The notes below the pieces were generated by a model, which was not told where the DNA came from, made no database searches, and saw nothing but the letters and a program-made list of their open reading frames with translations. Positions 1 to 10,800 of a stretch of DNA of 64,000 bases are shown piece by piece. The translations under genes were made by a program, and so were the position numbers. The stretch spans positions 96,932-160,931 of the forward strand of contig WIXG01000176.1 in NCBI GenBank assembly GCA_009869945.1. Reading direction: 5' to 3'. Source of the DNA: Mesaphorura yosii (Eukaryota; Arthropoda; Collembola; Poduromorpha; Tullbergiidae). Positions within the stretch are counted from its first letter, which is position 1; every line of letters starts with the position of its first letter.

Positions 1-929
1 GAGTGACAGGAACAATTTAACTCAAGTGACGACAATGTTTTATGATGCCGTCCGAGCCAGTTGAATAAGTGCTTCCAGTTTTGAGAACTGGACACGCTGA
101 AGCAAAGCCTCACCCGCTTCAGTGCAGGAAATACAAATTTTCCATTTCCAATGATGGTGTCAAATATGGAACTTCTTAAACTCTGGCGCTCCGAAAAACA
201 ATGAATTCCGATTTCAAGCTGCTTCAAGGATTTTAGCTGTTCGAAGATTACACTGTAATCTTGATCTGCTTCGAAGTGCTTGTCCAGATTCAGCAGAGTA
301 TAGAAGGCCAAACTTTCTATTTTGGTGAAAGTAGTGAGGATATTCTTCACATTTTCCGACGATGTTGGAGCAAACACGATTTTCTTTAGCAAACTGGGAC
401 TGGAAAGCTGTGGCAGAGTAAAGTTGCGCATACATCGAAACTCACATGAACGAACGCGCAATTTGCATAACTCTTCCAACGCGTTTGGCTCCTGCTCATC
501 TTTAAAGATGACATGAAACGTGGCCAATGTGTCCACATTTTCACACCACTCTTTGTTCACCAAACGATGTGTTATCAATTCATTCTGTGGAATGTATTCA
601 AATACGTGTGACCAAATCTGCAATTAAAGAAGCCATTATCACGGTCATATCACATTTCTCCGTCCATCCAAGTTAGCCCGGTTCAAAGCCAACAAACCCC
701 GAAAGAACTATGCGTCCATCCAACTTGTTCGGACGTCGGACAGCATGAATTCTGCTGTATATTTTATTTAGTGCTTAAGAAAGCAAAGAAGGGAAGATGT
801 TACCTCTTTTGGCAGATTAAGAAGGGGTGACTTATCCGTAAGTTCTTTGCATGTTCCATTTTGTGTCTTACAGTAGGTTTCATCATGAATTCTTCGTAGT
901 TTTGCCGGTGGCCTTCCAATATCACCCAT
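1..929 (-). CDS. F-box / leucine-rich-repeat protein (3' part outside window)
   Basis: Two exons are seen, 929..804 and 617..1; the reading frame is still open at the window edge, so the C-terminus is missing. The ATG at 929 opens a hydrophilic 36-residue lead, then the splice joins LNLPKE to IWSHVFEYIPQNELI, which rebuilds a textbook F-box (LPxEIWxxIFexLP...LitHRLVNKEW) at about residues 37-80. F-box proteins are the substrate adaptors of SCF (Skp1-cullin-F-box) ubiquitin ligases. After it come irregular leucine-rich stretches (VIFEQLKSLKQLEIGI, FPALKRVRLCFSV) typical of degenerate LRRs that bind the substrate. The intron 803..618 is GT-AG (GTAACA/TTGCAG) and keeps phase. The substrate is unknown. 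Such genes occur in large, fast-evolving families in several arthropods (general knowledge). Confident on the F-box, moderate on the LRR nature of the rest. Confidence 0.82.
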
Positions 930-2447
930 AATATAATTGCTTCAAGGCCAAGCTCACTCCGGAACTCCGGCTTCACGATCCACCGATTTAAAAACGACGA
1001 AATCTGAGGCTGCATACAAAACACAATGTAGTACCCGTTGTTTTATATGCTTATCTTAGCAGAGCGAATTTAAAGCTTTTTAATGTACCTACCTACCTTC
1101 CGACTGTAGATAAGTACTTTAGTATATGCTTAGAATAATGGTGGCGAATGGCGATGGCGCCGCTGGCCTCTTCAGTTTCAGTTGATAGAAAACCAAACCT
1201 AGAAGGAAATAGATAAAGTGCTTCCTTAGCTGATTAATCATTAACCATTAATAACATTGGACGTACAACAATCAATACCCATTTAGTATGCGCATCATAA
1301 AAGAGTATACCTGTGAAATAAGAAGTAACTTACATAAATCAGTCCATAATCACAAGAAGAGAAGTGGAACCGATAATCCGTTAATTAAATCAGGTAACCT
1401 TAATTCAAGTATCTGCTTCTGCTTCCACACCATTAAATTAATTCTAAAACTGCTGTTACAACCACTTCGTAGTGCATGTATGCATCACTGGCACTGATTA
1501 CTGTTCATTCAATACTACTTCACTTTTAAAGCCTGCTTTCTCAGTTAATTATAATTATTAGGAATTAAAACGAAGAGGTCCCAGCCCCAGCCGCTAACCT
1601 TTCTAACTTACCACTGAGCAAACAATATTAAAATGAGATTTTAGTAGTCTAATTTCTTTCTTCTCTTCCTCGCTGGGATCGTGGGATCTCCCTGAATAGG
1701 TAATGGAATATTCGCTTTAGCCTGTGCGTCCTGTTTCGCCAAGTGAAGCTGAAGGTGAGCAAGCTGAGGAAAGCGACATCAATGCGTACACAAAAGAGAC
1801 GTCAATTTCAAATGATCAAATGGAGAAGAACCGAGGCAAAGATTTCTAGATTTCGACTGTTTCTGTGCTTGTGCCTTACTATCTCCATTGCATTGTCAAA
1901 AGACAAAGACCACCTACGACAGTTAAAACCAACACGGCCAAGTTTTTTCCACAGCCAAACCGAGTAAAGGCTTATTACCTTCAATTAACGAATAATTCAT
2001 GTGTGAAAATGAATGGAAAGGTTCAATCGTACACGTATCGCCCACATTATTGTCTTTTACTTCAAAATATTTTAAAATCTATAAATAATTGCGATCATCG
2101 AATAAAATGTAAAAATATGTTTAATGTTGGTAAACTGAATTTGGACATGAAAGTTGATAATTGGTAAGGATGAGCCGTACCTTTTACAGCTTTTCGTGAA
2201 AATTGTGCGCCATTTTTCAGCTCCTAATTGCACTTTCAGTTCAGGAAGCGTACATAGTTTACTTAGAATTACATCTGTTAAGTTTAACATAGTAAACATT
2301 CTCTTTGAAATGGTTTTCCGAGATTTCTCGAGTCAGATAGTCACGAAAATGTTGATTACAAGTATTCAGTACATAATTTTCAATATTGTTTCATGATGAA
2401 TTGATTTCAATTATAATTTATCTATACTAATTTAAGTCCAGCGTACG
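930..2447. other. Intergenic, no supported gene
   Basis: Only short open frames with low-complexity Lys/Arg or AT-biased composition (for example 1743..1967 and 2072..2299), none with domain features or phased splice sites. The right part carries the 3' flank of the LysM gene on the minus strand, the left part the upstream flank of the F-box gene. Confidence 0.5.
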
Positions 2448-3473
2448 TCAGGAATCATATTCCGCTTCAAACCTCTTGACGGCTGAATGTTGCGAGGAAG
2501 ACAGTGACTGTTTACTTATATCCAGAGGCGACCTTGATGAACTTACATCAGTTTGATTGGAAACAGCAGAATGATTGGAGTTTTCATGCTCAAATATATG
2601 TTCTTGAAACAGGAACAATAAAATTGGGAAAAGTATTATAAATCCTAAGCAGGGCACGAGTAAATGCCACCATTTCAGAGTTGAACCTTTTCTTCTAACT
2701 AGTTGGGGCTGATCTGAAGCTGAAAACCAAAGGAAAAATAATTACTGAATAATTCCACCATCTTTTGCGATATAACATGGCAAAGTCACAAATGCTTACT
2801 CTCGTCATTGGATCCATTTAAAATTGGAGAATTTGCAGCTACAACGTCAGCCTTTTCGCGAAGTTCTTGCAGGAAATTGTCTTTGGTGTTCAGGTACACC
2901 GTCATTAATTCATTGGCATTGATTTCTGACTGACTGCCACTGGTGTCCTCGAATATTAGACCAGGACTGATGTTGATTGAGTGCGACGAAGTCGATGGAA
3001 GTCCTCTACCGTAATTACTTGAAGTCGAAGCCACAACTTGGTCATCTACGTTTATGAGAATTCCTCGTGACGGCACTTTTATTGTACGTCGCGCATGCAG
3101 CTCATGCTCGGTATAAATATGATTCAACTTCTTGATCTCAGCAACCTGTAACAGACATGAATTAATATAAAGAAGATCAAGATTTAATTCACAACATTTG
3201 GTAGAAAAATTAAGCAGGGGTACTTACGGTTGTATTGTACAGAAGTGCCAGACCAGCAAGAGTGTCAGTCTCCAGCACGATTCTTTCGATATGCTCGGTT
3301 CTTCGACTGTGATGGTAACTTCCGAAACCCTGGTGGCTGCCACTTCCGCTTGATACTCCTCTGCCCTTGTTCTTACTGGACTGCTTAAAGAGCAACGACT
3401 TCAGCTCCTGCTCGTACCCTTCGTCAGTGTGCCTGTCATATTTTACGGAGCTTCCAACGTCGTTTCGTTTCAT
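2448..3473 (-). CDS. LysM domain membrane protein (LYSMD3/4-like)
   Basis: Three exons, 3473..3228, 3145..2800 and 2719..2448, give a 287-residue protein with correct phase at both joins. A single LysM domain spans about residues 62-110: HIERIVLETDTLAGLALLYN, then TTVAEIKKLNHIYTEHELHA and the closing RRTIKVPSRG. This is the classic betaalphaalphabeta LysM with its D-T-L-x-G-L-A-x-x-Y core. A transmembrane helix near residues 214-236 (HLLVPCLGFIILFPILLFLF) follows a basic run (LVRRKGS), and a Ser-rich tail closes the protein. One LysM plus a C-terminal membrane anchor is the layout of animal LYSMD3/LYSMD4. LysM folds bind N-acetylglucosamine polymers in bacteria and plants; the animal proteins sit on Golgi or surface membranes and their ligand is less settled. 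The last acceptor has an alternative 6 bases downstream that also keeps frame. Confidence 0.85.
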
Positions 3474-4132
3474 GGCAGCTGGGAGGAGCTGAGCTCCTAT
3501 GCCCTACTTTCCGTCTTCGTTCTGTCCAGCTGACATCAATCTGCTGCAGTGATTCCCCATAAACTTTTCCATGTTCTTTTTACCCGAGAGCTGACAAAGA
3601 ACAATTCTTGCCGTGTTTGTTGACCACACACCACGAATTTTGTGACTTCTGAATCACATTAATTAATTTAATCTTAGTGAATGTGGCAATAATGCAGATT
3701 GAGTAATATTTACTTTTGAATCGAGTACAAGGAACCGCTCCTGATGACAACTCATAAAATTCCACGCAGCTACGCAAGCAAATAGCAAAGATCGTGCACG
3801 AAAGTCGCAAATGGAACAGATGATAGAGTGGCAGTTCTGAATTTCTCAGTAAAATTTTTGTTGACGTACTCCTTCGTGTGCCGAATTCTTGGACGCAATC
3901 ACAAACACGTCACAGTGCAGGATAATGTTGACAGTGAAATTAATTTTGTGCTTGTGAATATCGAAACGTAAATATTAGAATGTTGAACCTATGTTCACAT
4001 TAGATAAGGTTGACGTTGAGAATTGAGAAAGCATCAAGCAGGTCCGAAGGAGTGAGGAATTGTTGAAGGACGTGGACGCCTGAAACCACGCGAGACTCAT
4101 TCACATGTATTTGATTGTTGTCAAATTATAAA
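3474..4132. promoter_or_regulatory. Divergent promoter region between LysM gene (-) and SPRYD3 (+)
   Basis: The two genes are transcribed away from each other with 659 bases between their start codons, so this stretch must hold both 5' UTRs and promoters. I see no TATA box at a convincing distance. The open frame at 3580..3810 (-) has no coding signature. Confidence 0.4.
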
Positions 4133-5229
4133 ATGAAAGATGAAAAGACGGAAGAAGAACCAATGGCTATCGACACGTCTGAGGACTGCTGGGGAAGGCT
4201 TCATGACGTCGCTGTCAATGGATCGGAATTATCATATATTGGCAGAGGAATTTCAATCCACGATAATGGGTTGGCGCAAGCAAATTTTCCTCTGACCCCA
4301 CTCAACCACTACTTTGAAATTAAGATTGTTCATCCTGGCGAATCCTGCTACATCGCGATTGGACTGGCACGAAAAGTACGTTGCAGAATTTTGCTAGTTT
4401 ATTTCTCCAATTCACAAGGGAAAGATTTTAATTCTTGTACTCGGTGTCTCTGCAGGACTACCCATTACATAAGCACCCTGGCTGGAATAGGGGCTCGATT
4501 GCATATCATGCAGATGATGGCAAGATATTCATTGGCTCTGGCATCGGAAGCCCATTTGGTCCTAGAGCGCGTGTGAATGATGTCTTAGGCTGTGGCATTG
4601 TTTTTCCACCGACGTACCCTGATCCACTCGAAAATGAGTATGTACGAAGCTGTGTTACCCAAATAAAACGTTGAAAGCTAATATTACCTGTTGTGTTACA
4701 CAATATTCACAGGAAAACCCAAAAGAAACGTTGGCCATGGGAGTTACCTCTACACGACTCCGCTTGCCCAAGCTCTGAAGGCAATCCTTATGAAGATTTG
4801 AAGAAACGGAGGCGTCGGCGTCGACACGCACATAATCACCTGCAGTACAACAGAATGGACAATGCTCAACAATATGATTACAGCAGTGAAAGTGAAGATG
4901 ACATTTGGTGGAACAATAAAAACAATGTTTATGAAGACAAAGTCAAAGTAAGAATATCAGCGTCTTTATGTACACAACTTCAAGGATTGATTTAAAATGT
5001 GAATTGTATTCCAGGTATTTTTTATGCGAAACGCGAAGCTTTTGGGGATCAAAGAAGGTAACTGAACCTAATATTAGCCGGTACAGAGGAGGCTATTCCA
5101 AAGATTATTTATCTGATTTGTTTGATTTGAATTCTAGTTCGTATTCCATTGGGAGGTTTCTACCCGACGATTGGACTGATGAGTGCAAATGAAAAAGTCG
5201 TCGTAGATCTGCATCCATTATCTGGCTAA
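4133..5229 (+). CDS. SPRYD3: SPRY domain-containing protein 3-like, single-SPRY form
   Basis: Five exons (4133..4375, 4456..4637, 4713..4947, 5015..5057, 5138..5229) give 264 residues with every phase consistent. The start ATG at 4133 is the first in frame. The SPRY core is unmistakable: CWGRLHDVAVNGSELSYIGRG near residues 20-40, GLARKDYPLHKHPGWNRGS around the first junction, then YHADDGKIFIGSG and GPRARVNDVLGCGIVFPP, an acidic/basic spacer, and the last strands VFFMRNAKLLGIKE and GGFYPTIGM...VVVDLHPLSG. SPRY/B30.2 folds are protein-binding modules. Vertebrate SPRYD3 is about 440 residues with two SPRY halves; this gene matches only the second half and ends at the same LHPLSG terminus, so it is a half-length form. 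A poly(A) signal AATAAA lies at 5354-5359. Confidence 0.88.
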
Positions 5230-6020
5230 AGCCAGGCATGACTTAATGAAATTATGTTACTTAACTCATCCCGCATCTGTGATCAAACTATCTATTTGCT
5301 ATTTTAGTCAACGATACAGAAGTCATTTGTCTGATCGAGATTTGTTAATATAGAATAAAGAATAAGAGAGCGCAGGCATGGTTTGGAATATAAAAATACA
5401 ATGGTAGTGTCACACGAATGACGTCTGATTTGAGATTTGTGGATACGCCAGTAACAGAAAGTTGTGATAATCTTCTCTGCTTCCCATGAACTACCGTCTT
5501 TTTCTTGATTGATTTCAACGCTAATTTTGCTGCAGCCTCCTGGACTCTCCTGTGTATGCTAGCTAGGAGCACCAAAATAGTGTCCATAAGGTCCAACACC
5601 AACGCTAGCTGACATCAATTCACAAAGGCATCAATTATTTTCCTTTCCACGTGATCGAAGTTTGGCGGACGCCCATCCTCGCCAATTTAAAACCAATGGA
5701 TTTGCTAAAGGGCTCAGAAACTAGACCTTGATAAAGGTCCCATGCCACGTATACTCGTACTTGCGCGAATTGAATCTTGTCCTGAATTTGTCTGAGTTCT
5801 TGCTGGAGGCTATGTTTAGATTTAACAATAAAGTAAAGTGTCAATCACTGTGAGGCCACTACTGTAATTGACGGCCAGTTGTCATCAAAAATTATTCCTT
5901 GTGTTCTTTATTTTAAATATTTCAAAATACGACAAAAATGAAGTAAATCAGAGTGAAGTGCAACAATAATAAACTTAGAATACACTAAGGAAACTTATCA
6001 TAAATGCAAATAGCCGCAAC
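5230..6020. other. 3' flanks of SPRYD3 (+) and U1A (-)
   Basis: The genes converge here. It holds the SPRYD3 3' UTR with AATAAA at 5354-5359 and, near 5900, the reverse complement of AATAAA for the minus-strand U1A transcript. Two minus-strand open frames of about 69 and 85 codons have no ATG at a sensible place and are not called. Confidence 0.5.
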
Positions 6021-6698
6021 TTATTTCTTAGCAAAAGTGATGACCATGGAATTGCTGGGGGTAATTTTGAACCCATCCAAAGTATTCTTGGCGGTTGCTG
6101 ACTGAAGTTCGTTTTCGAATTCCACGAATGCGATGTCATGTCGGCCAGGCACAAGACGAACTTCCTTGAACCCAGGGAACTGGTTGAATAACATTTGCAA
6201 CATGACCTCGTTCGTTTCTTCAGGCAAGTTTGTCAAGAACAGAATTTGATTCGGAGGCTGTTCGCCGAAGGGAGCCAACATTCCTTGCATTCCAGCGCCA
6301 AAGCCAGCGCTAATCTGTTGCGGTTTCTTGGAATCCTTCGCTTTCTTCTTTTTCTTGCTGTCATCCTTTGACCTTTTGGGTCTCTCGGCAAATGTGCCCT
6401 TCAGCTTGGCGATTGCGTCTGAATCTTGCTTCGCATAATTGATTCGCATGGGCTTATCGTAGAATGGAAATCCCTGCATTGATCTCATTGCATTAGTGGC
6501 GCTGGTGACTTCCTTGAAGATAACCCATGCTTGACCACGAAGTTTGAGGGTTTTCAACGCGACAATGTCAACGATGGAGCCAAACTGGGAAAAAATAGCG
6601 TAGAGAGACTTCTTCAACTCCTCCTTTTTGATCTTTTCATTCAAGTTGTTGATGTAGATTGTGTGATTAGGACGAATGTCTGCGGTTGGTTGCTGCAT
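6021..6698 (-). CDS. snf: U1A/U2B'' small nuclear ribonucleoprotein
   Basis: Uninterrupted 225-codon reading frame from the ATG at 6698. Two RNA recognition motifs flank a Lys-rich linker. RRM1 (about residues 10-90) has RNP2 IYINNL and RNP1 RGQAWVIF and the strand-loop region of the U1A family ([20 protein letters not shown]). The linker is [22 protein letters not shown]2 (about 148-225) has ILFLTNL and DIAFVEF. The protein binds stem-loops of U1 and/or U2 snRNA in the spliceosome. Invertebrates usually carry a single gene doing both jobs (sans fille in fly), and the length agrees with that. The open frame extends upstream to 6809, but the ATG at 6698 gives the family N-terminus. A non-coding first exon is likely: AACG|GTAAGT ends it at 6817 and CCTACAG|A at 6729 opens the next. 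Confidence 0.95.
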   Translation of the reverse strand: MQQPTADIRPNHTIYINNLNEKIKKEELKKSLYAIFSQFGSIVDIVALKTLKLRGQAWVIFKEVTSATNAMRSMQGFPFYDKPMRINYAKQDSDAIAKLKGTFAERPKRSKDDSKKKKKAKDSKKPQQISAGFGAGMQGMLAPFGEQPPNQILFLTNLPEETNEVMLQMLFNQFPGFKEVRLVPGRHDIAFVEFENELQSATAKNTLDGFKITPSNSMVITFAKK

Positions 6699-6729
6699 TT
6701 TGACCGAATAATCTTTCGAATCAATTAAT

Positions 6730-6816
6730 CTGTAGGAATCAAAATCACAGCAAATCAGTAAACTGCGTTTTACTGTACACCGTATCTTTCTGCTGCACTT
6801 GGCAATCACAACTTAC
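6730..6816 (-). other. 5'-UTR intron of the U1A/U2B'' gene (probable)
   Basis: Read on the minus strand, GTAAGTTG at 6816 and a pyrimidine-rich acceptor ending CCTACAG at 6730 bracket an 87-base stretch just upstream of the U1A start codon. Strong consensus at both ends; no transcript evidence. Confidence 0.5.
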
Positions 6817-7353
6817 CGTTCCTTGGTAAAACCTTTTCAGGGCGAACTATTTCGTTCTTGGTACCTCAGATTGCGATTGTAAATTAACTGAAAGTGTACA
6901 AAATTACCAATTTATCTAATTAAATGTGTTGTCCACCCACCAATTGAATGAGTTTCCCACGAATACCGGAAAGAACGCCGTGTTGTGGAATTTCAAATTC
7001 AACCCTTGCCGCTTATTCTTTTCTGTAACTCTTGTGAAATGCACTCTCAAGTTTACAGCTATAAACCAGTAAGAAAAATGCACGCGAATTTCTACTTTGA
7101 TTTAGCCTTTGATTCGGTTTTCTAATGATTTGCGAATATCAGCCGTATACTTTTCAGTTTGAAAATGCTATCTATCTATGTATGATTGTGATAAATCCAT
7201 ACGAGACTGTGCACCGGGAATTGGTCAGGTCTTGAGTATTGCTGCCGGACTTGTCTCCATTTGGGTTGCTGTCAGTCACGAATATGTATCGGCGTGTGAG
7301 AAACCTTGTACAAATGATATGCGAGTTAAAAATCAAGTGCGCCGAGTCTCTCG

Positions 7354-7869
7354 TTAATTTTCGTCTTCCTCTACAAGTTGTCTCAATTTTTTCTGAATAC
7401 TGAATATCAGACTTCTCGCTTCTGTCCCACAGCGGCCTGCAGCATAAGTTTCGGAGTTCGTATACTTTAAGATCCAGTCCAGAGCCAGGTCGTGCTTTCG
7501 CCGGGCTCTTCCCTCAGAATTCAGGAAACGAAACCTGAAACAACATTTGAGTGAGGAGGCTCATTACCTTTCTGAACCAGAACCAGGACTGAACACCGTG
7601 GCTTCCTTCTCCTGCCAGGTTCCACCTGTAAGAAACTTCATAGGCCCGTTTCCAACTTTATGAATTGACACTTGAACACACCGCCGTCAGCATCGGCTCA
7701 AATCCTCCTCCTTATAATTTCTTAGCATTGCTTCAGTTGGTTCCATTTACAATCAATTATTCTACTTCATCTTTATCTTACCAGCTGTAAATTCATTGTC
7801 TGCAATTTCTTTAATCAACTTGCTTAGTTCTTTTGTTGCTTTCAGTAGTGACGTTAGTGGACATTTCAT
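7354..7869 (-). CDS. Small three-exon protein of unknown function
   Basis: I do not recognise this gene. Exons 7869..7782, 7625..7568 and 7534..7354 join in phase to a 108-residue protein that starts MKCPLTSLLKATKELSKLIK and ends KLRQLVEEDEN. Splice sites are good: G|GTAAGA with CTTACAG, and AG|GTAATG with TTTCAG. The protein is charged and mostly helical, with no signal peptide or membrane segment. Its middle holds GTWQEKEATVFSPGSGSE and a Lys/Arg-rich EGRARRKHDLALDWILKY. Two short introns fit the size of other introns here. The case rests on three phased exons and protein-like composition rather than a known motif. It lies head-to-tail behind the U1A gene on the same strand. Possibilities include a small nuclear or mitochondrial cofactor; I cannot choose. 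Confidence 0.5.
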
Positions 7870-10800
7870 ACTTCATCACGTGTAGAGTTTCAGTTTGTTT
7901 CTTCTTCATTCCTTAGTGACATTCCTTCACCCTTGAATTCTGAACTTACTAACTTGTCTTGAACTCTGGTTGGGAACTCTTCATGCTGTAAACACAGAGT
8001 GGAAACTCGTCGAACGAATTGAGGTAATTGACCAAATCTTGAATGAAACCTTCACTTCGCACAACGTTTGCATTTCGTCCGCGACCTGTCGAAAAACATT
8101 TGTTTAGCCCCACGCACGCGAAGAAAGTTATGAAGAAAAGTTAGCATTTTTAAAGTCATAAAATATTTCCTGCTGTGACTCAATTTCTTACTTCGTTGAA
8201 CAACCAGAAACTTTGTGTTTACGCTTTATTCGCTGTGCAATGCAATGCGAACTCGTGCTGACGTCGAGGCTTTTCTCTCACTCGTAAAGATTGCAATGCA
8301 GGAAAGTGAAGAAAGTTGTGCGATAATTAATTCTCATTGCAGGACTAGCTAAATGTCAACGCTAACAGGGCATGCGAGCATGGATTTGTTGTTCAGACCG
8401 GGTGAATCGACTTGTAGTCTGGTGCGTAATCGGAATGGTTCATTTTATCGCCTCAGCCATCTCTGGGGACTCGTTTTTATGTCTCAATTACTCTGGACAA
8501 AAATAAAACACGAACTGGTCAGACGCGCTCACACGTAAAAGCAGTTTACTAACTGCTGTTGTACGAACAGAAAACCAGAAAACACCTTCAGGCGTCTAAA
8601 GGCATGCCATGGCACGAAGCTTGAATCCCAACAGGCAGAATCTGGCAAGCGATAGTGGAACTTGTTGCTGTTTATGGAATCAAATTATAACAGTGGGTTG
8701 CTGGCTAGTCTTCTCACAAGTCTCCAGTCCCGCATTTATGCAACAAGTGCGATCCATCATAAATTATGTGCACTATAAATCTTTCGTGCGCATTCTGTCA
8801 TCACATTTTTCTCAAACACAAAACCCACTCAGGCTAATGCAAAATTTCGAAGATATGTGGAAAAAGCATTAAAAGTTTTCTGATATTTCTGAATACCTAC
8901 ATCTTAACAGGCTCTCTAAAATGTCCATGCTTCTTCCATTTTGAAAGCAACTGCTGATTCTGCAGTCGTCGTTTCAATTTCAAGGTTTCAATGGCTTTAG
9001 AGACCGAGCTGGAACGCAAAAGTCAAGAATGAATAAAAACAATCTTAATTTTGGATAGAAACGAACCTAATCCTTTAGTGATGGTTCAAATTCGCTCTTT
9101 TTATTCAAGGCTTACAAAGCAATATTGTCGATAATCCTAGAGCAGAGCATTCAGAAATTCGCAGATTCGAAGTTAAACCAGGGACCTTTACTATCACAAA
9201 ATTATCCGAAACGCGTCTAAATTGGTATCATTTAAAATTCGATTTGCACTAGAATAAATTCAAATAGTAGTTGTCTTTTCTCTTGCCGATGTGATTTGGG
9301 CAAGACACATGGCTCTCCTTCACATTCGGTTCCCTCATTCTTAATGGTGCGATTAAACTGTCGTTCTTGAACTGTTGATATTCTGCCAGCTGTGCGTCTC
9401 ATTGTTCGTTGTACAAGTCAATCATTCTGGGTTCTGCATTGAAGTTCATGTGCCTGTAATATGTCCAGTTGAGAGTACTTCCCAATTACAAAATTCTAAC
9501 ACTGGAACAAAGAAAATGCAAGGACTAAGCTAATTTCACATTCCAATACAGACTACGACCGCTAACAGTGTGCCTTATAGTAATGTGAGTCGCTTTTAAT
9601 CATGTTCCATAGCATTCATTGAGCACCTCTCTGGTCAAGTTAAGAGGTATCACTTTTATGGCCTCCGATCGGCTGTCACATCGCACGTCATCACGTGCCT
9701 TGATCCTGATCCAGTCACTTCACATGTTGACATTCGCACGAAAGAAAGGAGAAATTGCCCCTCGCCTCGCTTTTGACTCTCGCTTACTTATTCATCCAAC
9801 CGCACTCCTTAACCGGCATGCACCGCAAAGTCAGGCATGGTGGCAGTCGCATGGACTTTCTCCGGATCATGGAACGTAAAAACTATGAAACTTAACTCGC
9901 TTAAAGGTTTCCATTTTCTCCAAGTCGCATTCAAGGTTAAGCAAGCGTTCAGGTTTCACAATGTTGTGACTTTAGGTTGGTATGCGCGTGTGTTATGTCC
10001 GTTCGCTGTATCATTTATTATGCAAACCATGAGATTAATTAAAATGCTCTTACATGTACACTGCCAAAAAGTGACTGACGGCTGGCCAGTTCGCCTGAAA
10101 TTGTTAGACTCATTCGGTAAACAAAACACCGTCTTTGTGTACCACATTTTAAAATATCGATGAGCGCCCGCTCCGCTGTCCCTCTCATAATATTGCTTTT
10201 TCCTGCTGCCGCTTCTGCTGCTGTCATATTCTTTTATAGTGTTTACCATGAGGTGCCTTTTCATCAGAGGATAGAAATAGCAAACAAAGTTGAGAGAATA
10301 CTCAAGTGAATTTTACTGAGAACGAGAACCAAAGCACCATAAAGGATTTCTCTCTTTCAATTTGACAGGAAACTTTTAATTTATTTAAATTTTTTACTTG
10401 AATCCCATAAAACGGACGGGCATCCATTGCTCGTGCAATGACGCACGTAAAAGTCAGTTCCTGTGCCTTGTCTCTCAAATGTTGCTTCCTTTAACTGAAC
10501 CATGCTCTCGCTCTGGTATCGCATCGCAATAGTAATGGAGAGTAAACTTTTCATTTGCTGTCCGTCAAAATCAGGCATCACTTGATGTAAGGCTTGACTG
10601 TGAATGTGAGTGAATGTAAAGAAATAATACAAACTGACATGCTGGAGGATAATGAAGGACCACAGTCGGATAGAATTGAATAGCAAAAGAAGAATGCGCG
10701 TGTACACATAATTTATCGTTACAGAAGCTGAGTAGCAGGAGTGAGTGAGTGTTTATTTGACAGATTCTGGGAAAGAGGAACTTGAAATCTGTCAGGCCTC

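Noticed and set aside
5345..5844. Two minus-strand frames (69 and 85 codons) that could be exons of a gene between SPRYD3 and U1A
   Set aside because: No ATG at a useful place, no phased splice pair joins them, and an upstream exon would have to lie inside the U1A gene.
9400..9402. In-frame TGA flanked by open frame as a selenocysteine codon
   Set aside because: No known selenoprotein context, no SECIS recognised, and the flanking frame has no start or phased splice sites.
10381..10707. 108-codon minus-strand frame
   Set aside because: Composition is that of AT-rich spacer (Phe/Leu/Tyr-rich start), with no domain and no splice partner.
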